Origin: Betaproteobacteria bacterium
Lineage (GTDB): Bacteria; Pseudomonadota; Gammaproteobacteria; Burkholderiales; Rhodocyclaceae
Length of the DNA stretch: 64,000 bases
NCBI GenBank assembly: GCA_016720065.1
Contig: JADJXY010000001.1
Coordinates: forward strand, 62,001-126,000
Reading direction: 5' to 3'
Shown here: positions 1 through 6,725 of the stretch, piece by piece
Numbering within the stretch: position 1 is the stretch's first letter
Layout: each line of letters starts with the position of its first letter
Notes under the pieces: generated by a model
What the model saw: the letters and a program-made list of their open reading frames with translations, nothing else
Told to the model about the DNA's origin: nothing
Database searches by the model: none
Program-made: the position numbers and the translations under genes

Positions 1-1653
1 AACAAGATCGACGCCGAGAACCTCGATCTCCCCGGCCTGGTGGCCGATATCCGGGAGCGTTTCGGCAAGGCCTGCATGGTGCTCGACCTGCCCGCCCACG
101 GCGCGGCTGACGTGGTCGAAGTGCTGGAGCACGATGCCGGTGACGCCGACTTCGAATCCGTCGCCGCCGCCCACCGTGCCCTCATCGACCAGATCGTCGA
201 GGAAGACGAGGATCTGCTCGCCCAATACCTGGAAGACGGTGCCGACCCCAGCGTGGCCGACCTCCATGCCCCCTTCGAAAAGGCCCTGCGCGAAGGGCAT
301 TTGATCCCCATCCTGTTCACCTCGGCCAAGACCGGCGCCGGCATCAAGGAACTGCTGCATGTGCTGGCCTCGTTGGCACCGAACCCGGCGGAAGGCAACC
401 CACCGCCCTTCTACAAGGGCGAACCGGGCGGCGAGACGCTGGCCTTCCACGCCGAGCCGGACCCCGCCAAGCACGTGCTGGCCCACGTCTTCAAGGTGGT
501 GGCCGACCCCTACATGGGCAAGATCGGCATCTTCCGCGTGCATCAGGGCACGGTGAAGAAGGACATGCAGCTCTTCGTCGGCGACGGCAAGCGGCCCTTC
601 AAGGTGGCCCATCTCTACCAGCTCCAGGGCAAGGACAGCGCCGAGGTGGACGAATTGCTCCCCGGCGACATCGGCGCCATCGCCAAGGTCGAGGAAATCG
701 ATTTCGACTGCGTGCTGCACGATTCCCACGACGAGGACCACATCCACCTGGTTCCCCTCGACTTCCCCCGCCCCATGGCCGGTCTGGCCGTGGAGACCAA
801 GAAGAAGGGCGACGAGCAGCGGCTCTTCGACATCCTGGCCAAACTGGCCGTGGAAGATCCGACCTTCGTCGTCGAGCGCCACCCCCACAGCAACGAAACC
901 GTCATCCGCGGCCTGGGCGAAATTCATTTGAAGTCCAAGCTGACCAAGATGGTGGCCCAGTACAAGCTGGAGGTGGACACCAAGCCGCCCCTCATCCCCT
1001 ACCGCGAAACCATTACCGCCCCGGCCGAGGCCATGCACCGCCACAAAAAGCAGAGCGGCGGCGCCGGCCAGTTCGGTGAGGTGCACCTCAAGATCGAACC
1101 CAAGGGACGTGGCGAAGGCTTCGAGTTCGTCGATGCGGTGAAGGGTGGTGTCATCCCCGGCGTCTTCATGCCGGCGGTGGAAAAAGGCGTGCGTCAGGCC
1201 CTGGAGGGTGGAGTCGTCGCCGGCTTTCCGGTGGAAGACTTGAAGGTCACGGTCCATGACGGCAAGACCCACGCCGTGGACGGCAAGGAAGTGGCTTTCG
1301 TCACCGCCGGCCGCAAGGCGGTCATCGAGGCCATCCGCGGCGCCAGGCCCATCGTGCTGGAGCCCATCGTCACCATCGAGATCGTCGTCCCGGAAACCGC
1401 CATCGGCGATCTCACCGGTGACCTCTCCAGCCGCCGCGGCCACATCACCGGCACCGACGGCCGCGGCCACGGCATGGCCGCCATCACCGGCGAAGTGCCC
1501 CTGGCCGAACTCAACGACTACCAATCACGGCTCAAGTCCCTCACCGGCGGCCAAGGCAGTTACGCCATCGAGTTCGCCCGCTACGCCGCCGTGCCACCCC
1601 ACGTGCAGCAGCAGATGGCGAGCAAGTTCCAGTTGCACGAAGAAGACGAATAG
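1..1653 (+). CDS. fusA: Elongation factor G paralogue (5' truncated by window edge)
   Basis: Translational GTPase of the EF-G family, acting on the ribosome. The reading frame is open from base 1, so the true start and the G1-G3 motifs lie outside the window. The first four visible residues are NKID, the G4 guanine-binding motif, and a G5-like TSAK lies near visible residue 108. Beta-barrel domain II, then domains III, IV and V follow, including IRGLGEIHL and the domain IV stretch SGGAGQFGEVHLKIEP. About 550 residues are visible, which fits a full protein near 690. It differs clearly from the canonical fusA inside the ribosomal cluster (46071-48164) and has no ribosomal protein neighbours. 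The exact role of such second copies varies, so translation or ribosome rescue is not resolved here. Confidence 0.93.
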   Translation, partial: NKIDAENLDLPGLVADIRERFGKACMVLDLPAHGAADVVEVLEHDAGDADFESVAAAHRALIDQIVEEDEDLLAQYLEDGADPSVADLHAPFEKALREGHLIPILFTSAKTGAGIKELLHVLASLAPNPAEGNPPPFYKGEPGGETLAFHAEPDPAKHVLAHVFKVVADPYMGKIGIFRVHQGTVKKDMQLFVGDGKRPFKVAHLYQLQGKDSAEVDELLPGDIGAIAKVEEIDFDCVLHDSHDEDHIHLVPLDFPRPMAGLAVETKKKGDEQRLFDILAKLAVEDPTFVVERHPHSNETVIRGLGEIHLKSKLTKMVAQYKLEVDTKPPLIPYRETITAPAEAMHRHKKQSGGAGQFGEVHLKIEPKGRGEGFEFVDAVKGGVIPGVFMPAVEKGVRQALEGGVVAGFPVEDLKVTVHDGKTHAVDGKEVAFVTAGRKAVIEAIRGARPIVLEPIVTIEIVVPETAIGDLTGDLSSRRGHITGTDGRGHGMAAITGEVPLAELNDYQSRLKSLTGGQGSYAIEFARYAAVPPHVQQQMASKFQLHEEDE

Positions 1654-1674
1654 GGCTCTTATTGCGGTCGTCGG

Positions 1675-1701
1675 AAAGGCCGGGGCGACCCGGCCTTTTT
1701 C
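1675..1701 (+). terminator. Rho-independent terminator after the EF-G paralogue
   Basis: A perfect 10-bp stem (1675-1684 with 1689-1698) closes a GCGA tetraloop and runs into five T residues. It lies 22 bases after the stop codon and ends transcription of the EF-G paralogue. Confidence 0.88.
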
Positions 1702-1988
1702 TTGGGGCGCCGCAGCCACCCCGTATCGTTCCATCACCGGCCAACTCTTCGGACTGCCCGGTGACTTCCTGATCCTCCAGGCCAGTGCATTTGCAGCAGG
1801 ATTTTCTCGGTGGGGAATGAAGACCATTATCCGCGGGCCGCTGTGATCAAACCGTCGAGCGCGATCATGTTGGCTTTTAAGCACCTCTGCCTGCCCGCCA
1901 ATTTGGGCCTGGGGTGCCCGGAAAGTGGCCGCTTGGGCTCAGCGCCATCTGGGGAGCGGCACACTCCCTTGCCCGGAGTTGCATCCAG
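1702..1988. other. Intergenic stretch without a supported gene
   Basis: Between the two terminators at 1675-1701 and 1989-2020 I see no reading frame with a ribosome binding site and plausible protein composition. No tRNA-like fold, repeat or clear promoter stands out. Confidence 0.6.
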
Positions 1989-2020
1989 AAAAAAAACGGG
2001 CGACCGGGGTCGCCCGTTTT
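1989..2020 (-). terminator. Rho-independent terminator of the PEP-CTERM gene
   Basis: On the minus strand a 9-bp GC-rich stem (1997-2005 with 2008-2016, the innermost pair probably open) is followed by a run of eight T residues. On the plus strand four T residues follow, so it could work weakly in both directions. It lies 18 bases beyond the stop codon at 2038. Confidence 0.88.
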
Positions 2021-2037
2021 CTGTCGGCTACGGAACC

Positions 2038-2688
2038 TCAGGAGCTACGCCGGGCGTTCCGCCGCCGCTGCAGCGCCAGGAGGCCGAGGGCGGAGCCCAG
2101 GAGTGCCAGGCCCGCCGGCTCGGGAGCGCGGCCATTGAAATTGGGGTCGGCGACCACGGTGAATTCGATGTTGTCGATGCCGATATTCCAGTCGTTGCCC
2201 CATTCGATGTAGGCCGTGCTGCCCATATCCGACAGGGAGAACGAACTGTGACGGTTCCCTGTGAAATCGCCCTCGATGGGTTCGTCGATCAGGGTGACCG
2301 TGTTGCCGCCGATGTTATAGACGACCGTACGGGCGGCGCGGTCCTGGTCAAACCAGCCGGCCAGGTCGAAGCGAATGGAACTGATCAGCCAGCCGGCGTT
2401 CGAGGTGAAGCTGATGCGCGCCAGGGTGCCGTCGCTGGGCGAAAAGGCGACCTTGCTCAGGTCGCCGTAGTTGTTGTTCCAGAAATCGAGATGGGTAGTT
2501 GTGCTATTGCTGCCGCTGTAGCTGACGCCAACGCGGGAATCACCGGCGCCGCCGGCGCCGTGACTACCGTAGTTGGTAGCGATGTCGTCGAAATCGTTGA
2601 GGGAAAGATTGTCGAAATTGATCACACCGGCCTGAGCGGTCTGGGTGATCCCGAGAAGCAATAGTGTGGCGAGAAACTTGGTGTTCAT
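2038..2688 (-). CDS. PEP-CTERM sorting domain protein
   Basis: Secreted protein of 216 residues predicted to be processed at the envelope by an exosortase. A signal peptide covers about residues 1-20 and ends TAQA. The C-terminus carries the tripartite sorting signal: PEP near residue 189, a hydrophobic stretch of about 15 residues and an RRR cluster. The mature part is rich in Asn, Ser, Gly and Asp, is predicted to be beta-rich, and matches no enzyme family I know. The ATG at 2688 was preferred over an upstream frame extension because GGAG precedes it and the signal peptide begins there. No exosortase is in the window, so the processing enzyme must be elsewhere. In related bacteria such proteins accompany exopolysaccharide and floc formation; that role is inferred here. 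Confidence 0.87.
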   Translation of the reverse strand: MNTKFLATLLLLGITQTAQAGVINFDNLSLNDFDDIATNYGSHGAGGAGDSRVGVSYSGSNSTTTHLDFWNNNYGDLSKVAFSPSDGTLARISFTSNAGWLISSIRFDLAGWFDQDRAARTVVYNIGGNTVTLIDEPIEGDFTGNRHSSFSLSDMGSTAYIEWGNDWNIGIDNIEFTVVADPNFNGRAPEPAGLALLGSALGLLALQRRRNARRSS

Positions 2689-2736
2689 GACGGCTCCACA
2701 GCGTTGAAGTGCGGGTTGAAGTGCAGTGCAACCGTA

Positions 2737-2753
2737 AGCAAAATTCAAGCCCG
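2737..2753 (-). promoter_or_regulatory. Candidate sigma-54 promoter for the PEP-CTERM gene
   Basis: Read on the minus strand this is CGGGCTTGAATTTTGCT. It has the invariant GG and GC dinucleotides of a -24/-12 promoter at correct spacing and a perfect TTGC -12 core; the -24 half is weaker (GGGCTT rather than TGGCAC). The expected start site is about 37 bases before the ATG at 2688. PEP-CTERM genes in floc-forming betaproteobacteria are known to be under RpoN with PrsK/PrsR, which raises the prior. Made by eye. Confidence 0.5.
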
Positions 2754-2879
2754 TCTCGTACGGGTATGATTATTGGCGACAATTGCGCATCGCAGTCGCG
2801 GCGGTGTCAAAATCTCCGACACCGGGTGTACGGCAGTGGGAGTGGGGCACGTCGAGGGTGAGCGAGAAACCCGGACTCT

Positions 2880-3482
2880 TCAGCCGGCCGGGGCTGCTTT
2901 GCGGCGCCGCAGGAAAGCCCAGCCCGCTGCAAGGCCTAGCCCCGCCGCCAGGCCGCCCACGCCGGCGTAGAGCGCCAGTCGCTCCAGTTCGGTGATGAGC
3001 ACGTTGTTGAAGGTGTTGGTGGACAGGTTGAGAGCGATGATTTTCCACTGGCCGTCGACTTTGCGCAGGCTTGCCGTCCAGCGGGTCTCGAAGCGGAAGA
3101 CCGAGCGGTGGTGGGGGGTGAATTCATCGGCTGTGGTGCCGTGGGCCACGGCGAAATCACCGTAGAAGGTAGCGGGGCCGGCGATCTTGGGGTGGGTGGA
3201 ATACTTGCTCAGAATGGTGCCCGGAGCGTCGCCCACCATGCGTCTGAAGTAAGCGCGGACTTCGTCGGGGCCGTTGGAAACTTCGGCGTTGAGCCAGGTG
3301 ACGACGGCCTTGTCGTCGATGTGCCTGGCCATCAGATCGACATTGGCGTCGTTGATGCCGCTTTCCACGTCCTTGAGGATGAGCAGGAGCGCCTGGCGGT
3401 CGGCGGCGCGGTCGTCTTCGGCGGCGTAGGTCATGGGGTTGAGTCCAAGGCTGAGCAGCAGGGCAAAAATAAAGGAGCGCAC
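2880..3482 (-). CDS. Exported NTF2-like (SnoaL/DUF4440 type) protein with C-terminal membrane anchor
   Basis: Protein of 200 residues. A hydrophobic signal segment (about residues 2-20, ending TYAA) precedes a cone-shaped NTF2-like domain (about 28-150). That domain shows the usual pattern of a helix with DVESGINDANVD and a final strand with VDGQWKIIALNLS. A glycine/alanine-rich membrane helix (about 168-189) ends in RRRK. The domain is therefore expected in the periplasm, anchored to the inner membrane. The start is taken as GTG at 3482, seven bases after AGGAG. That site lies in the end of the upstream phosphatase gene, whose stop is four bases away, so the two are probably cotranscribed. 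The ligand or reaction is not predictable from sequence alone. Confidence 0.8.
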   Translation of the reverse strand: MRSFIFALLLSLGLNPMTYAAEDDRAADRQALLLILKDVESGINDANVDLMARHIDDKAVVTWLNAEVSNGPDEVRAYFRRMVGDAPGTILSKYSTHPKIAGPATFYGDFAVAHGTTADEFTPHHRSVFRFETRWTASLRKVDGQWKIIALNLSTNTFNNVLITELERLALYAGVGGLAAGLGLAAGWAFLRRRKAAPAG

Positions 3483-3486
3483 GGGC

Positions 3487-4857
3487 TTACTCCTGGGCGG
3501 AAGGGGGCGGGGTTGGCGTGGGGAGAGTCTGCCCAAGGCCGGTCGGGGAAGCAAGGGTCGCCAGGGCCCGGCGGTGCTCCGGTCCCTGGACCGCCTGGGG
3601 GCGGGCCGCCTGGACCCGGGCGAGGGCATCCCCCATGTCATTCGCCCGGCCGCTCAGCAACAGCCAGGCAGCCACGGCCGCGGCGCTGCGGGAGTAGCCC
3701 AGGGCGCAATAGACCAGCACGGGGCCGTGGGGGCGCAGGGCTTCGATGGCCGCCGCGGCAGCGGCGAGGTCGGCGGGCTGGGGCGGGACGAGGTCCAGCC
3801 AGGGCAGGCTGATGCGCCGCGCCGGGCCGCTGGGGGGCGGGAGCTCGGGAGCCAGGTCGAGCAGGGCGGCGTAGCCGCCGCTGTCCAGGCCGCTGCCGAT
3901 GGGATGGCGGCCCAGCCAGACGCCGTCGGTGATGGCGACCGCCCGGGGCACGCCCCGGGTCCACAGGCGGGCGTTGAGTCGGGCCGCCAGGGTGTAGGGG
4001 GCCAGGAGCCAGGCTGCCGCGGCGGAGCGCTGGCCGTCGTCTTCCCGGAAGACGCGGGCGCCCAGGCCGCGGTAGGCCAGGGCCACGGCGGCGAGGGAAA
4101 TGGCCGGCCACAGCAGCCACAGGGTCCAGCCCCCCCAGGCGCCGCTCAGGGCGAGGCCGGTGCAGATCAGGGCGCCCAGGGCGTAGCGGCCGGCGAGGCG
4201 GCGGCGATGGGGGTCGCTGACGGGCTGCCAGCGGGGGCGGAGGCCCCGGTCGGGGAAGAGCCAGAGGCACAGCAGCCCTGCGGTGGCGCCGCTGGGCAGG
4301 TCGATGAAATGATGCTGCCAGGTGGTGAGGGTTGAGAGGGCGATGAGCAGGGCCCAGGCCCCGGCCAGGCCGCGGGCCGGCCCCCGCAGCCGCGGGGCGA
4401 AGCGGGCCCAGATGATGAGCAGCAGGCTGATGTGCAGGGCCGGCGCCTGGTTGTAGGGCTTGTCGAAGGCCGCCAGGGCGTCGAAGAGCGGGGACCAGGG
4501 CGCGCCGATGGCGGGCCGCTCGGAGCTGTTGCGCAGGGGAAAGACGAGGAAGCAGGCGACGCTGATCACCTGGGCGCCGAGAAGGCGAAGGCCGTGGGTG
4601 TCGACTTCCCGCTGGCTGCGGCAGGCCAGGAAGGACAGGCCGTAGAGCAGGTCGATGGACCAGTAGGGCACGATGGTCCAGGGCAGGAAGGGAATGGCCG
4701 CCTCCCACGGGAAGATGACGCTCCGCGTGACGCCCCGGGCTTCGGCCAGGGCGTTGGCCGCGCCGTAGCTGAGAAAGAACAGGGGGCCGAGGAAGGCCAG
4801 CCAGGCCAGGGCGCGCCCCCAGGGCCAGGGCGGGGCCGCCGGGGTGGCGTCGCTCAC
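3487..4857 (-). CDS. ynbD: YnbD-like membrane phosphatase: PAP2-like domain fused to a dual-specificity phosphatase
   Basis: Inner membrane protein of 456 residues. Several membrane helices (about 15-260) carry a PAP2/inositolphosphotransferase-like pattern with PALH near 139 and H182-H183-x2-D186. A cytoplasmic dual-specificity phosphatase domain follows (about 305-430) with the catalytic loop C384-ALGYS-R390, a CX5R signature, and a candidate general acid D355. This layout matches E. coli YnbD. It starts with GTG at 4857, overlapping the stop of the ynbC-like gene by four bases (GTGA), so translation is coupled. E. coli has ynbA and ynbB (CDP-alcohol lipid synthesis) next to this pair; neither is present here. 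The substrate could be a phospholipid head-group precursor, but that is inference. Confidence 0.82.
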   Translation of the reverse strand: MSDATPAAPPWPWGRALAWLAFLGPLFFLSYGAANALAEARGVTRSVIFPWEAAIPFLPWTIVPYWSIDLLYGLSFLACRSQREVDTHGLRLLGAQVISVACFLVFPLRNSSERPAIGAPWSPLFDALAAFDKPYNQAPALHISLLLIIWARFAPRLRGPARGLAGAWALLIALSTLTTWQHHFIDLPSGATAGLLCLWLFPDRGLRPRWQPVSDPHRRRLAGRYALGALICTGLALSGAWGGWTLWLLWPAISLAAVALAYRGLGARVFREDDGQRSAAAAWLLAPYTLAARLNARLWTRGVPRAVAITDGVWLGRHPIGSGLDSGGYAALLDLAPELPPPSGPARRISLPWLDLVPPQPADLAAAAAAIEALRPHGPVLVYCALGYSRSAAAVAAWLLLSGRANDMGDALARVQAARPQAVQGPEHRRALATLASPTGLGQTLPTPTPPPSAQE

Positions 4858-6614
4858 GGCCCGGGCCGGCGCCGGGCCAGGGAGACGGTGAAAATGCCCC
4901 AGCGGTCGATGCGCTGCTCCAGTTTTTCGAAGCCCGCCGCGGCGACCAGCTGGTCCAGTTCCGCCTGGCTGCGGCGGCGCATCACCCAGGGACGGCCCTC
5001 CCGGTGGCTGGTCAGGGCGCGGGCGATGAGTTCCAGTTGCGGGTGCCAGGGCTGGCCGGTGTAAATGAGGTAGCCGCCGGGGGCGACGGCGGCGGCGAGG
5101 CCGGTCAGGGATTCCCGCACCGGCCCGTTGTCGGGAAAGAGCTCATAGAGTCCGGAAACGATGGCCACGCCGGCCTGGGGGGTGAGGGCGGCGAGAGCCT
5201 GCCGGTCGAAGGCGTCGCCTTCCTCGAAGCGGCCGATGTCGGCGTAGCCGCGCTCGGCGAGCAGCGTGCGCCCGGCGGCCACGTTGCGGGGGCTGAAATC
5301 CCGCAGCAACAGGGCGGCGGGTCGCACGGGGGCGGCCGCCACGGCGTCGAGGACGTAGCGCCCGTGGCCGGCGGCGATGTCGAGCACCCGCGCCGGACTG
5401 CCTTCCTCGGCGAGGCGAGCCAGGGCGCGCAGGATCAGTTCCTCCAGATGGCGTTTTCTCTCCCGGATGCCGCGCCAGCCGATGGCGTCGAGGTAGGTCC
5501 GGTCGATGAGGCGCCCCAGGGGGCCCCGGCCCGTGGCCTGGTTGCGGTAGATGTAATCCAGGGTGCTGCCGGAATCGAAGCCGGTGTCGCGGCCCAGCTT
5601 GAGGCCTGTAGAAAGCAGGGCGCCGAAGCGGAGTCCGGCGCGGGTGGCGGCCCAGTAGAGACCCCGGGCCGAAAAGGGCGACAAGGGCGCGGCCAGGGCG
5701 GCGGCTTCATCGTGGGTGGGGCCCTGGCGGTCGGCGTCGCCGAGGTCCACGGGCGCCGGGGGCGCTGCGAAGCGTTCGCTGATGAAGCGGCGCACCGCGG
5801 CCACGGCGGGGGCGCGGTCCCGCTCGCCCAGGGTGTCGTGATAGAAGTCGGGAAAGACGTGGCGCTCCTTCACCGGGCTGCCCAGGGCCTCGAAATAGGC
5901 GTGCTGGGGGCCGGGATGGACGACCCAGTCGCGGCCGGAAAGCAGCATCTGGGTGGGCAGGGTGACGGTCGCTGCGTCGGCGACGATGCGTTCGGCCACC
6001 GCGTAGAGTTCGAGCAGGATATTGACCGAGATCGAGCGGCTGATGAGGGGGTCGCGCTCGTAGTCTGTTTGGCGCGCGGCATCCTGGGTGAGGAAGCGGG
6101 CCTTCACATAGCTGGTGACGAAAAAATTGCCGCGCAGGGCCTGCCACAGGCGCAGTCCGGGGCGGGCCAGGGGGACGTAGAGCTTGACCTTGAAGGCCGG
6201 CGCCGCCAGCACCTGGCAGCGCAGGGGCGGTGCGTAATCGTGCACCCAGGCGGCAGCGGCCACGGCGCCGACGCTCTGGGCCACCACGGCCATGTCCTGG
6301 AGGGCGATGCCGTGGCGGGAGCGGATGTGGTCCGCGAAGGTCTGCATGTCGCGCACGGTGAAATCCAGCCCCGGCGCGTAGCCGCGGGGGCCGGGGGAGC
6401 GGCCGTGGCCCCGGGCGTCCCAGGCGAAGATATCGAAGTCGGGGAGGTCGAGTTCGTTGGCCAGGTGACCCATGCGTGCCGAGTGCTCGTGGCCGCGGTG
6501 GAAGAGCAGGACGGCACCCTGGCGTGGGCCGGTGGCGGGCCAGTGGCGGTAGAACAGCGCCACGCTGTCGTGGGTGGTGAAGGTGGAGTCGAGGACGGGG
6601 CGGGGCGCGGACAT
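4854..6614 (-). CDS. ynbC: YnbC-like fusion of alpha/beta hydrolase and SAM-dependent methyltransferase
   Basis: Cytoplasmic protein of 586 residues in two parts. Residues 1-285 form an alpha/beta hydrolase of the monoacylglycerol lipase type, with probable triad S114 (in AQSVG), D229 (SGRDW) and H259 (FYHD). Residues about 330-583 form a Rossmann methyltransferase with SAM motif I VLDIAAGHGRY at 410-420 and a later GLYELFPD motif. Length and domain order agree with E. coli YnbC (about 585). It is the first gene of a minus-strand unit that continues into the membrane phosphatase and the NTF2-like protein. Together these suggest turnover or tailoring of an acylated lipid head group. No experimental substrate is known to me. 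Confidence 0.85.
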   Translation of the reverse strand: MSAPRPVLDSTFTTHDSVALFYRHWPATGPRQGAVLLFHRGHEHSARMGHLANELDLPDFDIFAWDARGHGRSPGPRGYAPGLDFTVRDMQTFADHIRSRHGIALQDMAVVAQSVGAVAAAAWVHDYAPPLRCQVLAAPAFKVKLYVPLARPGLRLWQALRGNFFVTSYVKARFLTQDAARQTDYERDPLISRSISVNILLELYAVAERIVADAATVTLPTQMLLSGRDWVVHPGPQHAYFEALGSPVKERHVFPDFYHDTLGERDRAPAVAAVRRFISERFAAPPAPVDLGDADRQGPTHDEAAALAAPLSPFSARGLYWAATRAGLRFGALLSTGLKLGRDTGFDSGSTLDYIYRNQATGRGPLGRLIDRTYLDAIGWRGIRERKRHLEELILRALARLAEEGSPARVLDIAAGHGRYVLDAVAAAPVRPAALLLRDFSPRNVAAGRTLLAERGYADIGRFEEGDAFDRQALAALTPQAGVAIVSGLYELFPDNGPVRESLTGLAAAVAPGGYLIYTGQPWHPQLELIARALTSHREGRPWVMRRRSQAELDQLVAAAGFEKLEQRIDRWGIFTVSLARRRPGP

Positions 6615-6725
6615 GGCAAGGGAGAGCCCGGCGGGGCCGGGTGGGGGGCGGTGCGGACCGGCGGATTATGCCGGCTTGCCGGCCGTCCCGGGAAGGTCGA
6701 GGCTACCCGGGCCGCCGGCGTCGCC

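Noticed and set aside
1810..2664. Plus-strand open frame between the EF-G paralogue and the PEP-CTERM gene
   Set aside because: It crosses a strong terminator and runs antisense to the PEP-CTERM gene, and its translation lacks protein-like features.
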